Assembly (NCBI GenBank): GCA_963855995.1
Contig: OY979716.1
Span: 29,710,421 to 29,774,420 of the forward strand
Direction: 5' to 3'
DNA from: Muricea muricata
Taxonomy: Eukaryota; Cnidaria; Anthozoa; Malacalcyonacea; Plexauridae
DNA length: 64,000 nucleotides
This document shows positions 11,340 to 21,658 of the stretch, one piece after another. The notes below the pieces were generated by a model. That model worked only from the letters and a program-made list of their open reading frames with translations. It did not search any database and was not told where the DNA came from. The position numbers and the translations under genes were made by a program. Each line of letters starts with the position of its first letter. The first letter of the stretch is position 1.

Positions 11340-12250
11340 CATAAAAAAGATGTTACACATTTTGTTGCTAAACAACAAAAAATTGGACATTTAATCAAAA
11401 CTAAGTTATCATCATTATGCAACAAATTTAGCATATATCCAATTAAAAAGCTTTTAATTGGTCAACAATTAAAGGTCAAAAATGGAGGCTAAAAGAATCA
11501 GTGCACAATAAATTCCTTAGCAAATCAATTTGTCAATGCTTCCTTAAAGTCTTATGCTGGTGTGTAAAAACAAAACAAAACTATGGTAATTGGACACAAT
11601 GGTATGGAACTGAGCTAATAGCCAGTAGCATAGCTAGCCATAGCCAGCGAACATGACCACATTTCTGTGGAACTGAGGCAGGAAGAGAGAAATATACAGC
11701 CAGCCTTAAAACTATGCTATTTTGTATAATGTAATGCCTATGTACATTGCTGCTATTTAAAGCAAACAAATTACAATACGAGATAAAAATAAAAGGCATT
11801 CCTATTTAGAAAACAGGGGGAGTTTCAGGAGCAAATACAATTTAATTGAATCTTAACCAACAAGAATTTTACATTGCGTAAACGACTGTAAAATACAAAA
11901 TAGCATATTAGTTTTTTGGCTGGTCATATATAGTTCTCTCACGGCTCACAGCCCAAGTTCCATAGGTTTTTCTATGGCCATACCTGTCGACTAAGATGGC
12001 ATAGCAAATTGGGTTCAGCTATGTATGTATTTTTATTCACCTTTTTGACATGTATTATTTCCAGTATCTACAGATGACTTCATATTATTATTAGCATAGC
12101 AGGAGTGTTTAATTTAGTACCTCTAGCTATGCCAATGCTTAATAACCAAATAAGTATGCTAGGTGGATGTTCTGCTCCCCATCATAGTACCATCTCAAAT
12201 ATGGAAGCATAACCTTCTAATTACTCTATAATATGCATGTAATCAACAAT
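11340..12250. other. Large intron of the DUF6589 gene
   Basis: Lies between a GTAAGT donor at 12256-12251 (minus strand) and a TTTTTTAG acceptor at about 11329. It is AT-rich with no recognised coding sequence. A 23-bp near-palindrome (CCAATTAAAAAGCTTTTAAT...) lies near 11440. Confidence 0.6.
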
Positions 12251-13516
12251 ACTTACATTTACAGATGCTTGGCCTTGTATAAGCAGGACTGTATTAATTC
12301 TTTGAATTTGCCTTAACTCATGAAATCTTAAAAACATAATAACTCCATAAATTAAGCACATGGCAGAATTCTTTCTCTCTGGACAATAACTGCTTTCTAG
12401 AAGTCTTGCTAAAATTTGGTACACAGTTGGACATCTGGTTGAAAGCTCAGCAATTACTTCTGACATCCAGTTTGCTGCAGACATTTCATCATATGCCCTC
12501 TGTGTTAAGACGGCTCACTTCTTCTGGCAATCTCAATAAGTTCTCTGTCTGCCCCAAGCAGAACTTTTGTTGTCATGTCTTCTAAGCTATCTGACACTTG
12601 ACCCTGTATCAATGATATTATTATAATTTATTTTGGATAATGTTTCAGGAAATTACAAACACATGGTCTATAAGTAACCCCACACACAGAGCCCACGCTA
12701 TGAATTTATTCTTTGTTTTCAATCATACTTGTTTTTAAAATATGAATGAGTAATGACGACAGCAATTATGTTAAAGCGCAGAATATTCAATAAACTAGTA
12801 AAAACCAAAGCTTAGTGAATGCGCTTGGCCAGGGTTATATAAGAAATCTCTCAAAAATGAATTGGATACTTACATGCGGCTGTTCAGAAGCTGACAACGC
12901 ACTAAAATCCAAACTGCGTCGACGTGAACCTGCTGCATGTAGTACTTTAGCCGGTGGTTTGTCGACTGAGGGTGAAACTTCTACACATCGCTTTTGGCGG
13001 AGATCCTTCCTCAGCAGTTGTTGAGTTTCAGCAATAACATTTCTAAACTGGATAGCATTAGCTACTCTCTGTTCGCAAGGCCTACAAACCAAATGAGGAA
13101 GGCCACTTTCGGATGGCAGTGCACTGCCATAAATTTGCTCAGCATTACTTAGAATTGTTTTATTTGTATCCCTGTATAAATTCTTGTACAGGGTCGGTAA
13201 CGTAGTTACAAAGTCTGCAACGCGGAATATCACTTGATTTTGATGCGCTTGGATAATATTTCTTTGGCATACTTTGGCTAGGAGCGCTGGCCTTTGCACT
13301 CGCGTCTCGCACCTGGGCAAACTGAGCGGCTAAAATCGCATCAATGAAATTTGATCCAACTGGAGGAAATGCAATTCGACACTTCATAAAAACTTCACTT
13401 TTTCAAAGACGGCAATCATGTTTCTTGCCTTATTTTCGAAAGCCATACTAGCGCAAACAATTTCAGATTCATCTCCAAGAACGCAAACAACGACACAACA
13501 CTTCTAGCCACCCCAC

Positions 13517-15207
13517 CCTGAAGGCTATAATCGGATTACTTACGAAGTTGATCAACATTTGTATAGCTCGTGGGGTTTTCCCCACAGTTTGGAAAGAGGC
13601 GAAGGTAACACCGCTGTACAAGAGTGGGGTTAAGTCCTTGATCAAAAGATCAAAAGTCCTTGAGCGTCATCTGCATAATGCCATCCATACTTTTTTAAAG
13701 AACAATAACCTTTTATATAGATTCCATTCTGGCTTTAGGCGGCAGTATTCAACGGAAACGGCCCTCATAAATATTTACGACAGGTTAGTGAATAATTTGG
13801 ATAAGAATTTCATCAACGGAATGGTGTTCGCTGACTTTAAGAAATCCTTTGATCTCGTGGACCACAAGGTACTAATCCACAAACTTCATATCTACGGCTT
13901 GGAAGGTGTAAGCTTACAGTTGATTACTTCGTATCTTACATTACGTAAACAACGTACTTTTATCAACAATGTACCCTCCTCATCTCAATACCTCACCCAT
14001 GGCGTGCCCCAGGGTTCGGTACTGGCTCCAATACTTTTTTTGATATTTATAAACGACCTTCCTGTAGCGATATCTCACCCTTCTATTGTGGACATATTTG
14101 CCGACAACACTACGATAAGTAACTCTGCCCCCGGGTCAGATTCCCAGACTTTGAGCGACAACCTATGTAGAAGCACTTCAAACTTGGAGCACTGGTCAGA
14201 AAATAACCATCTCCAGCTGAATACAGACAAAACGAAATCGATGCTTGTTACAGGCAAAAGATTAAAAGCTAAACTTTCTCTAGATGAGCAAGTATTAAAC
14301 ATTACCACAACTAAAGGCGTGCCACTTGAACAGGTCTCGTGTTATAAAGCTCTTGGAGTTATCTTCGACGAGAACCTAAGTTTCAATGATCACACCGACG
14401 AGCTATGCAAAAAACTGTCCAAGAGGATCGGATTATTAAATTCCATAAAACATAATTTACCAATTAGAGAGCAAATCCAATTCTACAATGCTATAATAAA
14501 ACCATTGTTTATGTATGGTGGTCTGGTTTGGTCGATGACCAGCCAAGAAAATCTTGGTAGATTGTTTGGTCTTCAAAAACGTGCAGCAAGGGTCATCTTA
14601 AATACCAAACTAAGAGAACAAAGAACTATAACATTGTTCAATAAACTGAAATGGATTCCTTTTACTGACAAACTTAAAATAAATAAATGTTGCATGGTTT
14701 TTAAGAGTTTAAATGATCTAGCCCCATCTTATGTTGCCGAAAAGTTTGTAACAGTTAGTCAAATATCTTCACGAACTTCACGATATGGTAGAATAACAGT
14801 TGTTTGCCCCAAACACAATCGGGAAAAGGAAGGTGGCAAATCCTTTTTAGTATCTGCAGCTAAACTGTGGAATAGCATTCCCATAGTCATTAGATCTTGT
14901 TCCAACATAGTTACTTTTAAGAATAAATATCGAACATTCTTAACAGAACAATATCTAAATTTAGATCATTTTTAACATTGCTCTATTTAGTGTAAGATAA
15001 ATTTATAATATAGTTTATTATACTTTGATATTCTTAGTTCTGTGAGGAACACAAGTTTTCTAGTTATTAAGTTTGTAACATAGTGTAATTATATTCTATA
15101 TTATAAATTATTACCTGTAATTAGTGTAGTGAGGGCCACAAGTTTTTCAGCCTTGGCTGTAACGTGTTCTACCCTCGTTAAATAAAGTTGATCTATCTAT
15201 CTATCTA
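13517..15207 (+). mobile_element. LINE A, 5'-truncated non-LTR retrotransposon (CR1/Jockey-like)
   Basis: Begins abruptly inside the reverse transcriptase domain just beyond the DUF6589 gene start. It ends after a non-coding 3' region in a (TATC)n tail (TTGATCTATCTATCTATC, about 15190-15207), a typical 3' end of CR1/L2-group LINEs. Truncation at the 5' end is the usual product of incomplete target-primed reverse transcription. No clear target duplication could be recognised. Confidence 0.82.
13548..14975 (+). pseudogene. LINE A ORF2 fragment: reverse transcriptase, 475 codons, catalytic box FADN
   Basis: Reverse transcriptase that copies its own RNA at the target. One open frame covers the palm and thumb: KSFDLVDHKVLIHKL (first catalytic Asp region), HGVPQGSVLAPILF, then FADNTTI where the family has F/Y-A-D-D, so the second Asp is replaced by Asn. 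The thumb continues with LQLNTDKTKSMLV and an ALGVIFDENLSF block, and the C-terminus has VSAAKLWNSIP. Compared with relatives, the N-terminal YRPIS segment is missing (KSGVKSLIKRSKVLERH), an in-frame deletion. The long open frame suggests a fairly recent insertion, but the altered catalytic box and truncation make it dead. The upstream ATG is internal, not a native start. Confidence 0.82.
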
Positions 15208-15755
15208 CAAAAAAACAGTCAAAAACACACTGGTCTGCATACCACAAATACTGCTGCTTCGTAAACAAAAAAGTGCATGAATGTGAGTCCCAATACTACG
15301 AAAACCTGATAAAAGAGAATAAAAACAATCCTTCAGGTCTATGGAAAACTTTGAATGAGTTGACATCCCACAATATAAAATCCTCAGCTCCAAATTCAAT
15401 TATAACAAGTTCAACTATATATTAGTTCCATGTCATCTCTATTCAATAATTTTATTATCAGTATAGGAATACTTTGGCAAATGTGATCAAACAAAAATGT
15501 AGGCAATCCCAGTCTCCCAGAAATCCACCAACAGGAGTCAATTCAACCTTCAAATTCCAAGAGATTCAAATTGCATCTGTTCTCAAGAATTTGCTAAAAC
15601 TAAAAACAAACAAATCCACTGGTCTTGATCGTATCACCACTCGACTATTAAAAATGCTGCCATAGTCATTGCCCCATCACTAACTTAAATATTTAGCCTA
15701 TCGCTAAGCTCCTCCACTTTCCACCAAATCTGGAAAAACAGTAGAGTCACACCTA

Positions 15756-16301
15756 CAGTTGAACCCCGTTAATACGGTCACCAACGGGTCGAAATAATAT
15801 GGCCGTATTATTGGGATGACCGTATTAAAGGGATAATATCAAATTTCAATTGTGACATAAAAGCCATGTTAAAAAATTTATTTCAAAAGCACAGCAACAA
15901 CACAATACTACAATACCAATTAATAACTACATAAACGACGCTAAAAACCTTTACTTTTTTCACTTTTAACTGAAGCCTATATGTAATGTTTTAAATGCGT
16001 TACTTTTATAATAAGAATACAATAAGTAACATGATATAACACGGATGTCATGGTCTACATCTATGTTTGGAGTCTTAAATTATGTTTCCGTCTGTAGACA
16101 CATTTAGAATGTCCGTATTAACGGGGTGATTTCATTAGTTTGGGACTCGGCAATGTGGCCGTTGGCCGTATTAGCGGGGTGGTCGTATTAAAGGGGTAAC
16201 TTTAACATAAAATGCATTGGTGTTTCACCGGGACCAAAAAAAGTGACCGTATTATCAAGATGACCGTATTATCGAGGTGGCCATAAGGTGGGGTTCCACT
16301 G
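15756..16301. mobile_element. TA-flanked MITE (Tc1/mariner/pogo type), 546 bp
   Basis: CAGTTGAACCCCGTTAATAC on the left mirrors the right end, which reads CAGTGGAACCCC on the opposite strand. TA is duplicated at 15754-15755 and 16302-16303. Both flanks belong to one LINE B codon series (...RVTP | IFKPG...), so the borders are exact. The interior holds repeated GACCGTATTA and GTATTA words near both ends and no ORF. Confidence 0.9.
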
Positions 16302-17110
16302 TATCTTCAAACCTGGGGAGCGCTCGAACATTTCAAATTACGGACCTATTACAGTATTGCCAAGGCTAAGCAAAATTTTGGAACGTTTTGTTCAAACACA
16401 AATCTTCAACTACCTAACCGAAAACAAAATCCTAACTTCTAATCAATTAGGTTTTAGACCTAAACTATCAACCAGCACTGCTTTGGCTTTGTTTACCGAC
16501 AACATTCTTGAAAACGCTAACAATGGTCTGATTACTGCCTCTGTTTTCTTGGACTTTAGTAAAGCATTTGACACCGTTAACCATGCTATTCTGTTGTGTA
16601 AATTAAAATCCGTTGGCTTCGATGACAATTCCCTAAATTGGTTTGAGTCCTACCTTTCCTCCCATCAACAAGCAACATCCATCGAAAATACGCTTTCTAG
16701 CTCTCTACCCGTGTCAGTTGGCATTCCACAAGGAAGCATTTTAGGGCCACTTCTCTTCATTATTTATATCAACGATATGCCCAACATTGTTAAACACTGC
16801 AAGATATTACTCTATGCTAATGACACTCTACTATACTACTCATCAGTCAGCTTGTGACATTGAGAAAAACATAAACGAGGACCTTAACTTGATCTCTCAG
16901 TGGCTTGATCAAAACTTACTTACATTGAACTGCAAAAAAACTAAGTTCATCCTGTTTGTTAGTAACAGCCGTCTGAAGTTGTTCACTAATATCCATACAT
17001 GTCAACGAACATCAACTTGCCTGTGAACATACCTTTAAATATCTCGGTATAACTTTCACAGAAAATCTCACTTGGTCTGACCATTTAAATAATATTTGAA
17101 CAAAAATTAA

Positions 17111-19412
17111 AGGTAGGTTACAGTCGCTTCTGCGCACGTGCGATAGGTTTGTTATGAAGAGCCTCCTCAAAACAAGTTTCCAGTCCCATGGCATAAATGA
17201 AAACACGCGCGGCCGTCTGAATCGTTCTCTGTTGTATTGCAAGGAGTGATGGTGCATCAAGTCCTGGCATAAAAATTGTTGCTTTGAGAGTTTCAAGATC
17301 AAACAATTAATATTGGATCCTGAAAAAGTGGCAAATCGCGTCGCCTAAAGGTTTAATTATTCGCGTTAGGTAGCTTTTGCTTCAGATGCTGTCGGTTTCG
17401 TTCGAGACTTCGAATCGCACAACAGAATATTCACGAGCCACGACATGCTCACAGGCTAGTCTGTATATCACTCAATGAGTATATCGTGGATATGATCTAT
17501 AACATAGCTAGCAATACATAGAGGATATTACACCGTGCATGGCGCGAAGATATTATTTACGAGTGTACATGGTGCCAAATAAATTATATATTTTATAAGC
17601 GCCCTGTAGAATATGCAATTAAATTGTCGTATTCTCGATTCCAGACTTATATATCATGATGAGGGTACATTAACTGGCAGCGAATGTGTTTTTAGTGAAG
17701 ACACAGACACAGTAATGAAATTGAAAGCACAGTGATGAAAGCAAAAACTCATACTTTACAAACAAATAGTTTACAAAATGGAATGGATAAGCATTTAGAA
17801 CTGTAGCCTGTGTATGTGTATATAAACGTTCATAGCATGTTTTGAAGGCCTACGATTAGTACGATGATATTAGATAACACTTGTATTATATTTCAATGTA
17901 TGAAATTACTGCATGTAAATTTCAGAATAAGTAAAATAATAAAATTATCCAGGTGCAAATACATGAAAATTTTGCCAGGATTTTTACATAATTGGGCAGT
18001 TCGCACACGCGTATTTTGTTGTGATTCAGCAGAAGAGAAAATGAGCAACAATTACTATACGTCAAACAGGCTAAATTCTCGCTCAAGCAACCAAAATCAC
18101 ATCTATGCCTATGGCGTGCACCTGGACGAGAGCATTATATCATGTTTATACGATATAATATCACGACGAGAGCACATATTGTGCTTATATTGCATTATAT
18201 TGAATCTGGGATTGTAATATGTAGTAAAACTGTATACAGTATAACAGTTTGAAATATATTCCAGGCTATTATGCTTGAAACACAAAATTAACACTTCCAG
18301 AGACATCAACGCCTAAGATACACCGACAATTTTAATACCGGACATTCAAACTAGCAATTTCCGCATCTCGCTTCGCGGCTTTGAATTCACTCATTACTTT
18401 GAATTTGTTTGGGAAACGGATTGTAAAAGTTACTATACTATGGAGTTAATGGAATCGAGAATACGACAATTTAATTGAATATTCTACAGGGTCTATATAA
18501 AATGTATAATTTATTTCACACCTTGTACAAGCGGTTGAAGCCTGCACTCAATATTTGTGTAAGCCATCGAATAAGCTCATTTATTATATGGTTATGGCTT
18601 TATGGGTGTTTCACCGTAAACTAAAACACTCGTATCTCCCATATTTTCACTAGTGAAGACGTGAAAAACGTGTGTGTTTTCCCCTGGGATTTATATGTTC
18701 TCTGTCCACTTGTTCCAACCTGAACATGTTTTCACCACTCGTAAATAATATCTTCGCGCCATGCACCGTGTAATATCCTCTATGTATTGCTAGTTATGTT
18801 ATAGATCATATCCACAATATACTCATTGAGTGATATACAGACTACAGTATTGTGATTTTCTTTTGATAAAATTGGTTCTCTGCCAAAATTGTGATTGCAT
18901 GTAAGGTTCCTCTCTACACTGTTTCATGTTTTAAACATACTTGTCAACTTCTAAATACATCCTGAATATTATTGGTAGAACTCAGCTAGCGTAACTAGCT
19001 TAACATTTCCTTATTATGTGAAAGTAATACAATATATTTCTTACCACTCTGCATGACAGAGCCTGTGACTGTGAGCATGTCGTGACTCGCGAATATTCTG
19101 TAGTGCGATTCGAAGTCTCAAACGAAACCCACAGCATCTGAAGCAAAAGCTACCGAGCGCGAATAATTAAACCTTTAGGCGACGCGATTTGCCGCGTTTC
19201 CAGAATCCAATATTAATTGTTTGATCTTGAAACTCTCAAAGCAACAATTTTTATGCCAGGACTTGATGCGCCATCGCTCCTTGCAATACAACAGAGAACG
19301 ATTCAGACGGCCGCGCGTGTTTCTGTTCATGCCATGGGACTGGAAACTTGTTATGAGGAGGCTCCTCATAACAAACCTATCGCACATGCGCAGAAGCGAC
19401 TGTAACCTACCT
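17111..19412. mobile_element. Long-TIR non-autonomous element in a TTAA site, 2302 bp
   Basis: TTAA lies at 17107-17110 and 19413-19416. Both ends start AGGTAGGTTACAGTCGCTTC reading inward. The inverted repeats pair from the ends through about 17650 on the left and back to about 18440 on the right (roughly 0.5 kb of homology). The right arm has extra segments of about 0.2 kb each (near 18520-18730 and 18850-19080). Removing the element and one TTAA restores the LINE B reading frame. TTAA duplication is typical of piggyBac and Kolobok superfamilies; no transposase is encoded. The 117-codon ORF at 17864-18217 and the mirrored 62-codon ORFs in the arms are by-products. Confidence 0.88.
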
Positions 19413-21330
19413 TTAACCAATGCATAGGACTGCTAAGAAGAATTAAAACCTTCATTCCACTCAAAACTAGACTTATCATCTACAACACACTTATTCTTCC
19501 AATATTTGACTACGGAGATATTATATGGGGTGACAAGAATAACTCCTCCTTAATGGATCAACTACAAATTCTCCAGAATAAGACTGCAAAGACCATTCTT
19601 GATGCTCGCCGCCTATCTTCATCAGCTAAAGCCCTCAACAAATTACACCCGCATCCACTTCCCCACTGATGCAAACTACACCATATATAATACAAACCAT
19701 ATATAAACTGCCTAAAACTAATCATTTATATAACACAAGACGCAGAGATGATATGTACCTCTGTAAGCTAAAGACAAACTGGGGAAAGCAAAAACTACTT
19801 TACCAGGCTTGTAAAGAGTACAACGATTTGAACAATAATACAAGATCCATTGAACAATTAGGAACTTTTAGAAATGAACTTCTTAAACCTGTATCTCTAT
19901 AATACTCATAACTATTTAAAATATAACGTACTAACTCTTTGTATCCTTGTAAATATGTATAGCATCATATATATAGTATCATAATTTTTCCGGTATCCAG
20001 GGTTCGTGCTGGTCTTATAAAGTTAAATTCAAGGAGTATTTAAGGAGTAATTAAGCACTGAGTAAGCATTATTTCAAGCAGTAGTGAAGTGAAATTGTAC
20101 TGTTTCAGAAAGAGAGAAAGTAAAAAATCGAACAATTTAACTCGAGTCAGGTTGCATATATTTATAACAAAAATGACCTTCAATTGCATAAAGTAGACCT
20201 TGTCAACGTTAATAAGAACAATTGAAAAATCATTTTTTCAATTTCTTTTGTAATTGTTCCATCTTGTTAAACAGATCCTCTGCATTGTCCTTCTGTAACT
20301 ATTCGCTTTTGTGAATCAACTGAATCAACTTCTGCTCTTTCTCAGCAAGATCCATTAGCTTTTCCACATTGCTCAGAAGGGTAGAACTATCTTCTAAAAG
20401 GCATTTTCTTTTTCCTTGTAAGGACGCTATTTCCTGATTTATGGACTTGTTTTCTTCATTCTTTTTCATTTGCTTTTTCTCTTCCTGCTGTTTCTTTAAC
20501 TCAGCACGATATTGCGATGACGTACTCTTCACAGCATTTCTAAGTTCTTAGTCAATTTTGACGTTAAGAACTCCGCCAGAACGTTGAATGTGGTCATAAA
20601 TTACTCTTAAAGCAACAACTGATCTCTCTTTGAAGTTGTATGCCATGATCTCGCTATTAACACTGACGCCTCTTTCCACTCAAGCCTGACCATGCGAAAG
20701 GACAAGAAGGCATTTCACTAGCTCCCAGAGCTTCTTGTAAGGGCTTTCCTTCAAAGAAGCAGCCAAAAATAATTCGATACGTTCATCCTTAACTTTATCA
20801 TACTTCTGAAACAAAAGCAAGGTCGTTGCATTTCTGTGAACAACTTCGGTAATAAAGGAAGAATATTCTTTTTTTAAAAGATCGGCATCAACTTCACGTA
20901 CCCTCTTTGCATCAATTAAACAACCTAACAGCTGCTGAAAAAGCTTCGCTGAAAATTCAAGAGGTCCTGCCATGATTTGAGGATTCAGACACCTAAGGTG
21001 CTGAACAACAGGAAACTTCAATAGACTTTTCTCCAACAGTTTCTCTGTAGTGCGAGTAAGAAATGCTTTGCAGTTTATTTCAAACTCCAGTTTTTCTTTT
21101 AGTGAAATTGTTTTTTGCTCCTTAAGCTTATTCAATTCTCTCTTCGTGACAATTCCAACATCAATCTGACTGCTGCTCACGGTATTTTCTTGAGATTCAG
21201 GATCAACCTTTACCACCTTAAGATAACTGTTAGCAGACATCATTGCATCTGTCTTTAAATATCTACTCATCACATCCCTAAGTAATTTTTCAAGATCTGA
21301 TGCAAGGAATGGTATGAGTGGTCTTTCTGC

Positions 21331-21465
21331 TGTAGTGTTTGAGTATATATTAAATACCAAAAAGCTTTTTACAAAGTCTAGCTCTATTGCGTATGTATGA
21401 CGTATGTATGATGTATGTATGATGTATGTATAATTACATAAAGTAATACATTAACTAATACTACA
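21331..21465 (-). repeat. 3' LTR of Ty3 element
   Basis: 135-bp LTR. Differs from the other LTR by two extra copies of an 11-bp ATGATGTATGT unit and two substitutions. The adjacent polypurine tract (reads AGAAGGGGAGA on the minus strand, about 21466-21477) primes plus-strand synthesis. Confidence 0.88.
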
Positions 21466-21658
21466 TCTCCCCTTCTAAGTTAAACCAGTTACTGAATCAA
21501 TTGTCATTATTTAATACTATACTATTAATATATAATACTATACTATAAAAGTTTTATTCTATCTTATTCAGCTATTTTTTTTAAAGCAGTTTTCTTTCAA
21601 ATTTTGTAAATTTATTCTAAATAATTACCCAAAACACACTGTTATTAATATTTAACTG

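Larger units (their letters stand above)
8687..13387 (-). pseudogene. DUF6589-type transposase with N-terminal CxxC/CxxC (ZAD-like) domain
   Basis: Minus-strand multi-exon gene, probably the transposase of an Academ/AcademH-like element. Exon 1 (13387-12874) has CRLC and, about 45 residues later, LPHLVCRPCEQRV followed by a FRNVIAETQQLL helix, resembling a ZAD zinc finger; a frameshift near 13190 separates the two Cys pairs. Exon 2 (12603-12257) carries ELSTRCPTVYQIL with a frameshift near 12510. Exon 3 (11328 to about 10474) has FVYVLDNIDWEDKVHDMR, NKSVHAVATSIVF and FGDQLTRVRFAGAKDLRA, hallmark blocks of DUF6589. Exon 4 (9670-8687) starts after a TTTTTGTAG acceptor and holds NRRNVTADVKHYEHCEQLF and VTVNWKGDVGHNIEIVLFQE. 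Donors read GTAAGT. The exon 3/4 phase does not fit cleanly. DUF6589 membership is firm; the Academ link is from memory. Confidence 0.78.
15208..19907 (+). pseudogene. LINE B ORF2: reverse transcriptase in four broken pieces
   Basis: Piece 1 (to 15753) holds the linker and the start of RT (FQEIQIASVLKNLLKLKTNK, then STGLDRIT). Piece 2 (from 16304) holds ISNYGPITVLPRLSKILERF, FLDFSKAFDTVNHAIL (first catalytic Asp), VGIPQGSILGPLLFIIYIND and LLYANDTLLYY. The canonical YADD reads Y-A-N-D, so a catalytic Asp is lost. A frameshift follows at about 16850. The thumb continues at 16860-17100 with one in-frame stop (HLNNI then TGA). Piece 3 (19417-19902) gives QCIGLLRRIKTFIPLKTRL, FDYGDIIWGDKN and the C-terminal NHLYNTRRRDD and LKTNWGKQKLLYQACKEYN blocks, with another frameshift at about 19670. 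Inactive. Confidence 0.82.

Noticed and set aside
17864..18217. 117-codon ORF in the TTAA element interior
   Set aside because: No motif, atypical composition, and the element shows no other sign of a transposase.
17118..19405. Mirrored ORFs of 62 and about 70-96 codons at both ends of the TTAA element, nearly identical in sequence
   Set aside because: They are the two inverted-repeat arms read on opposite strands; conservation reflects TIR identity, not coding.
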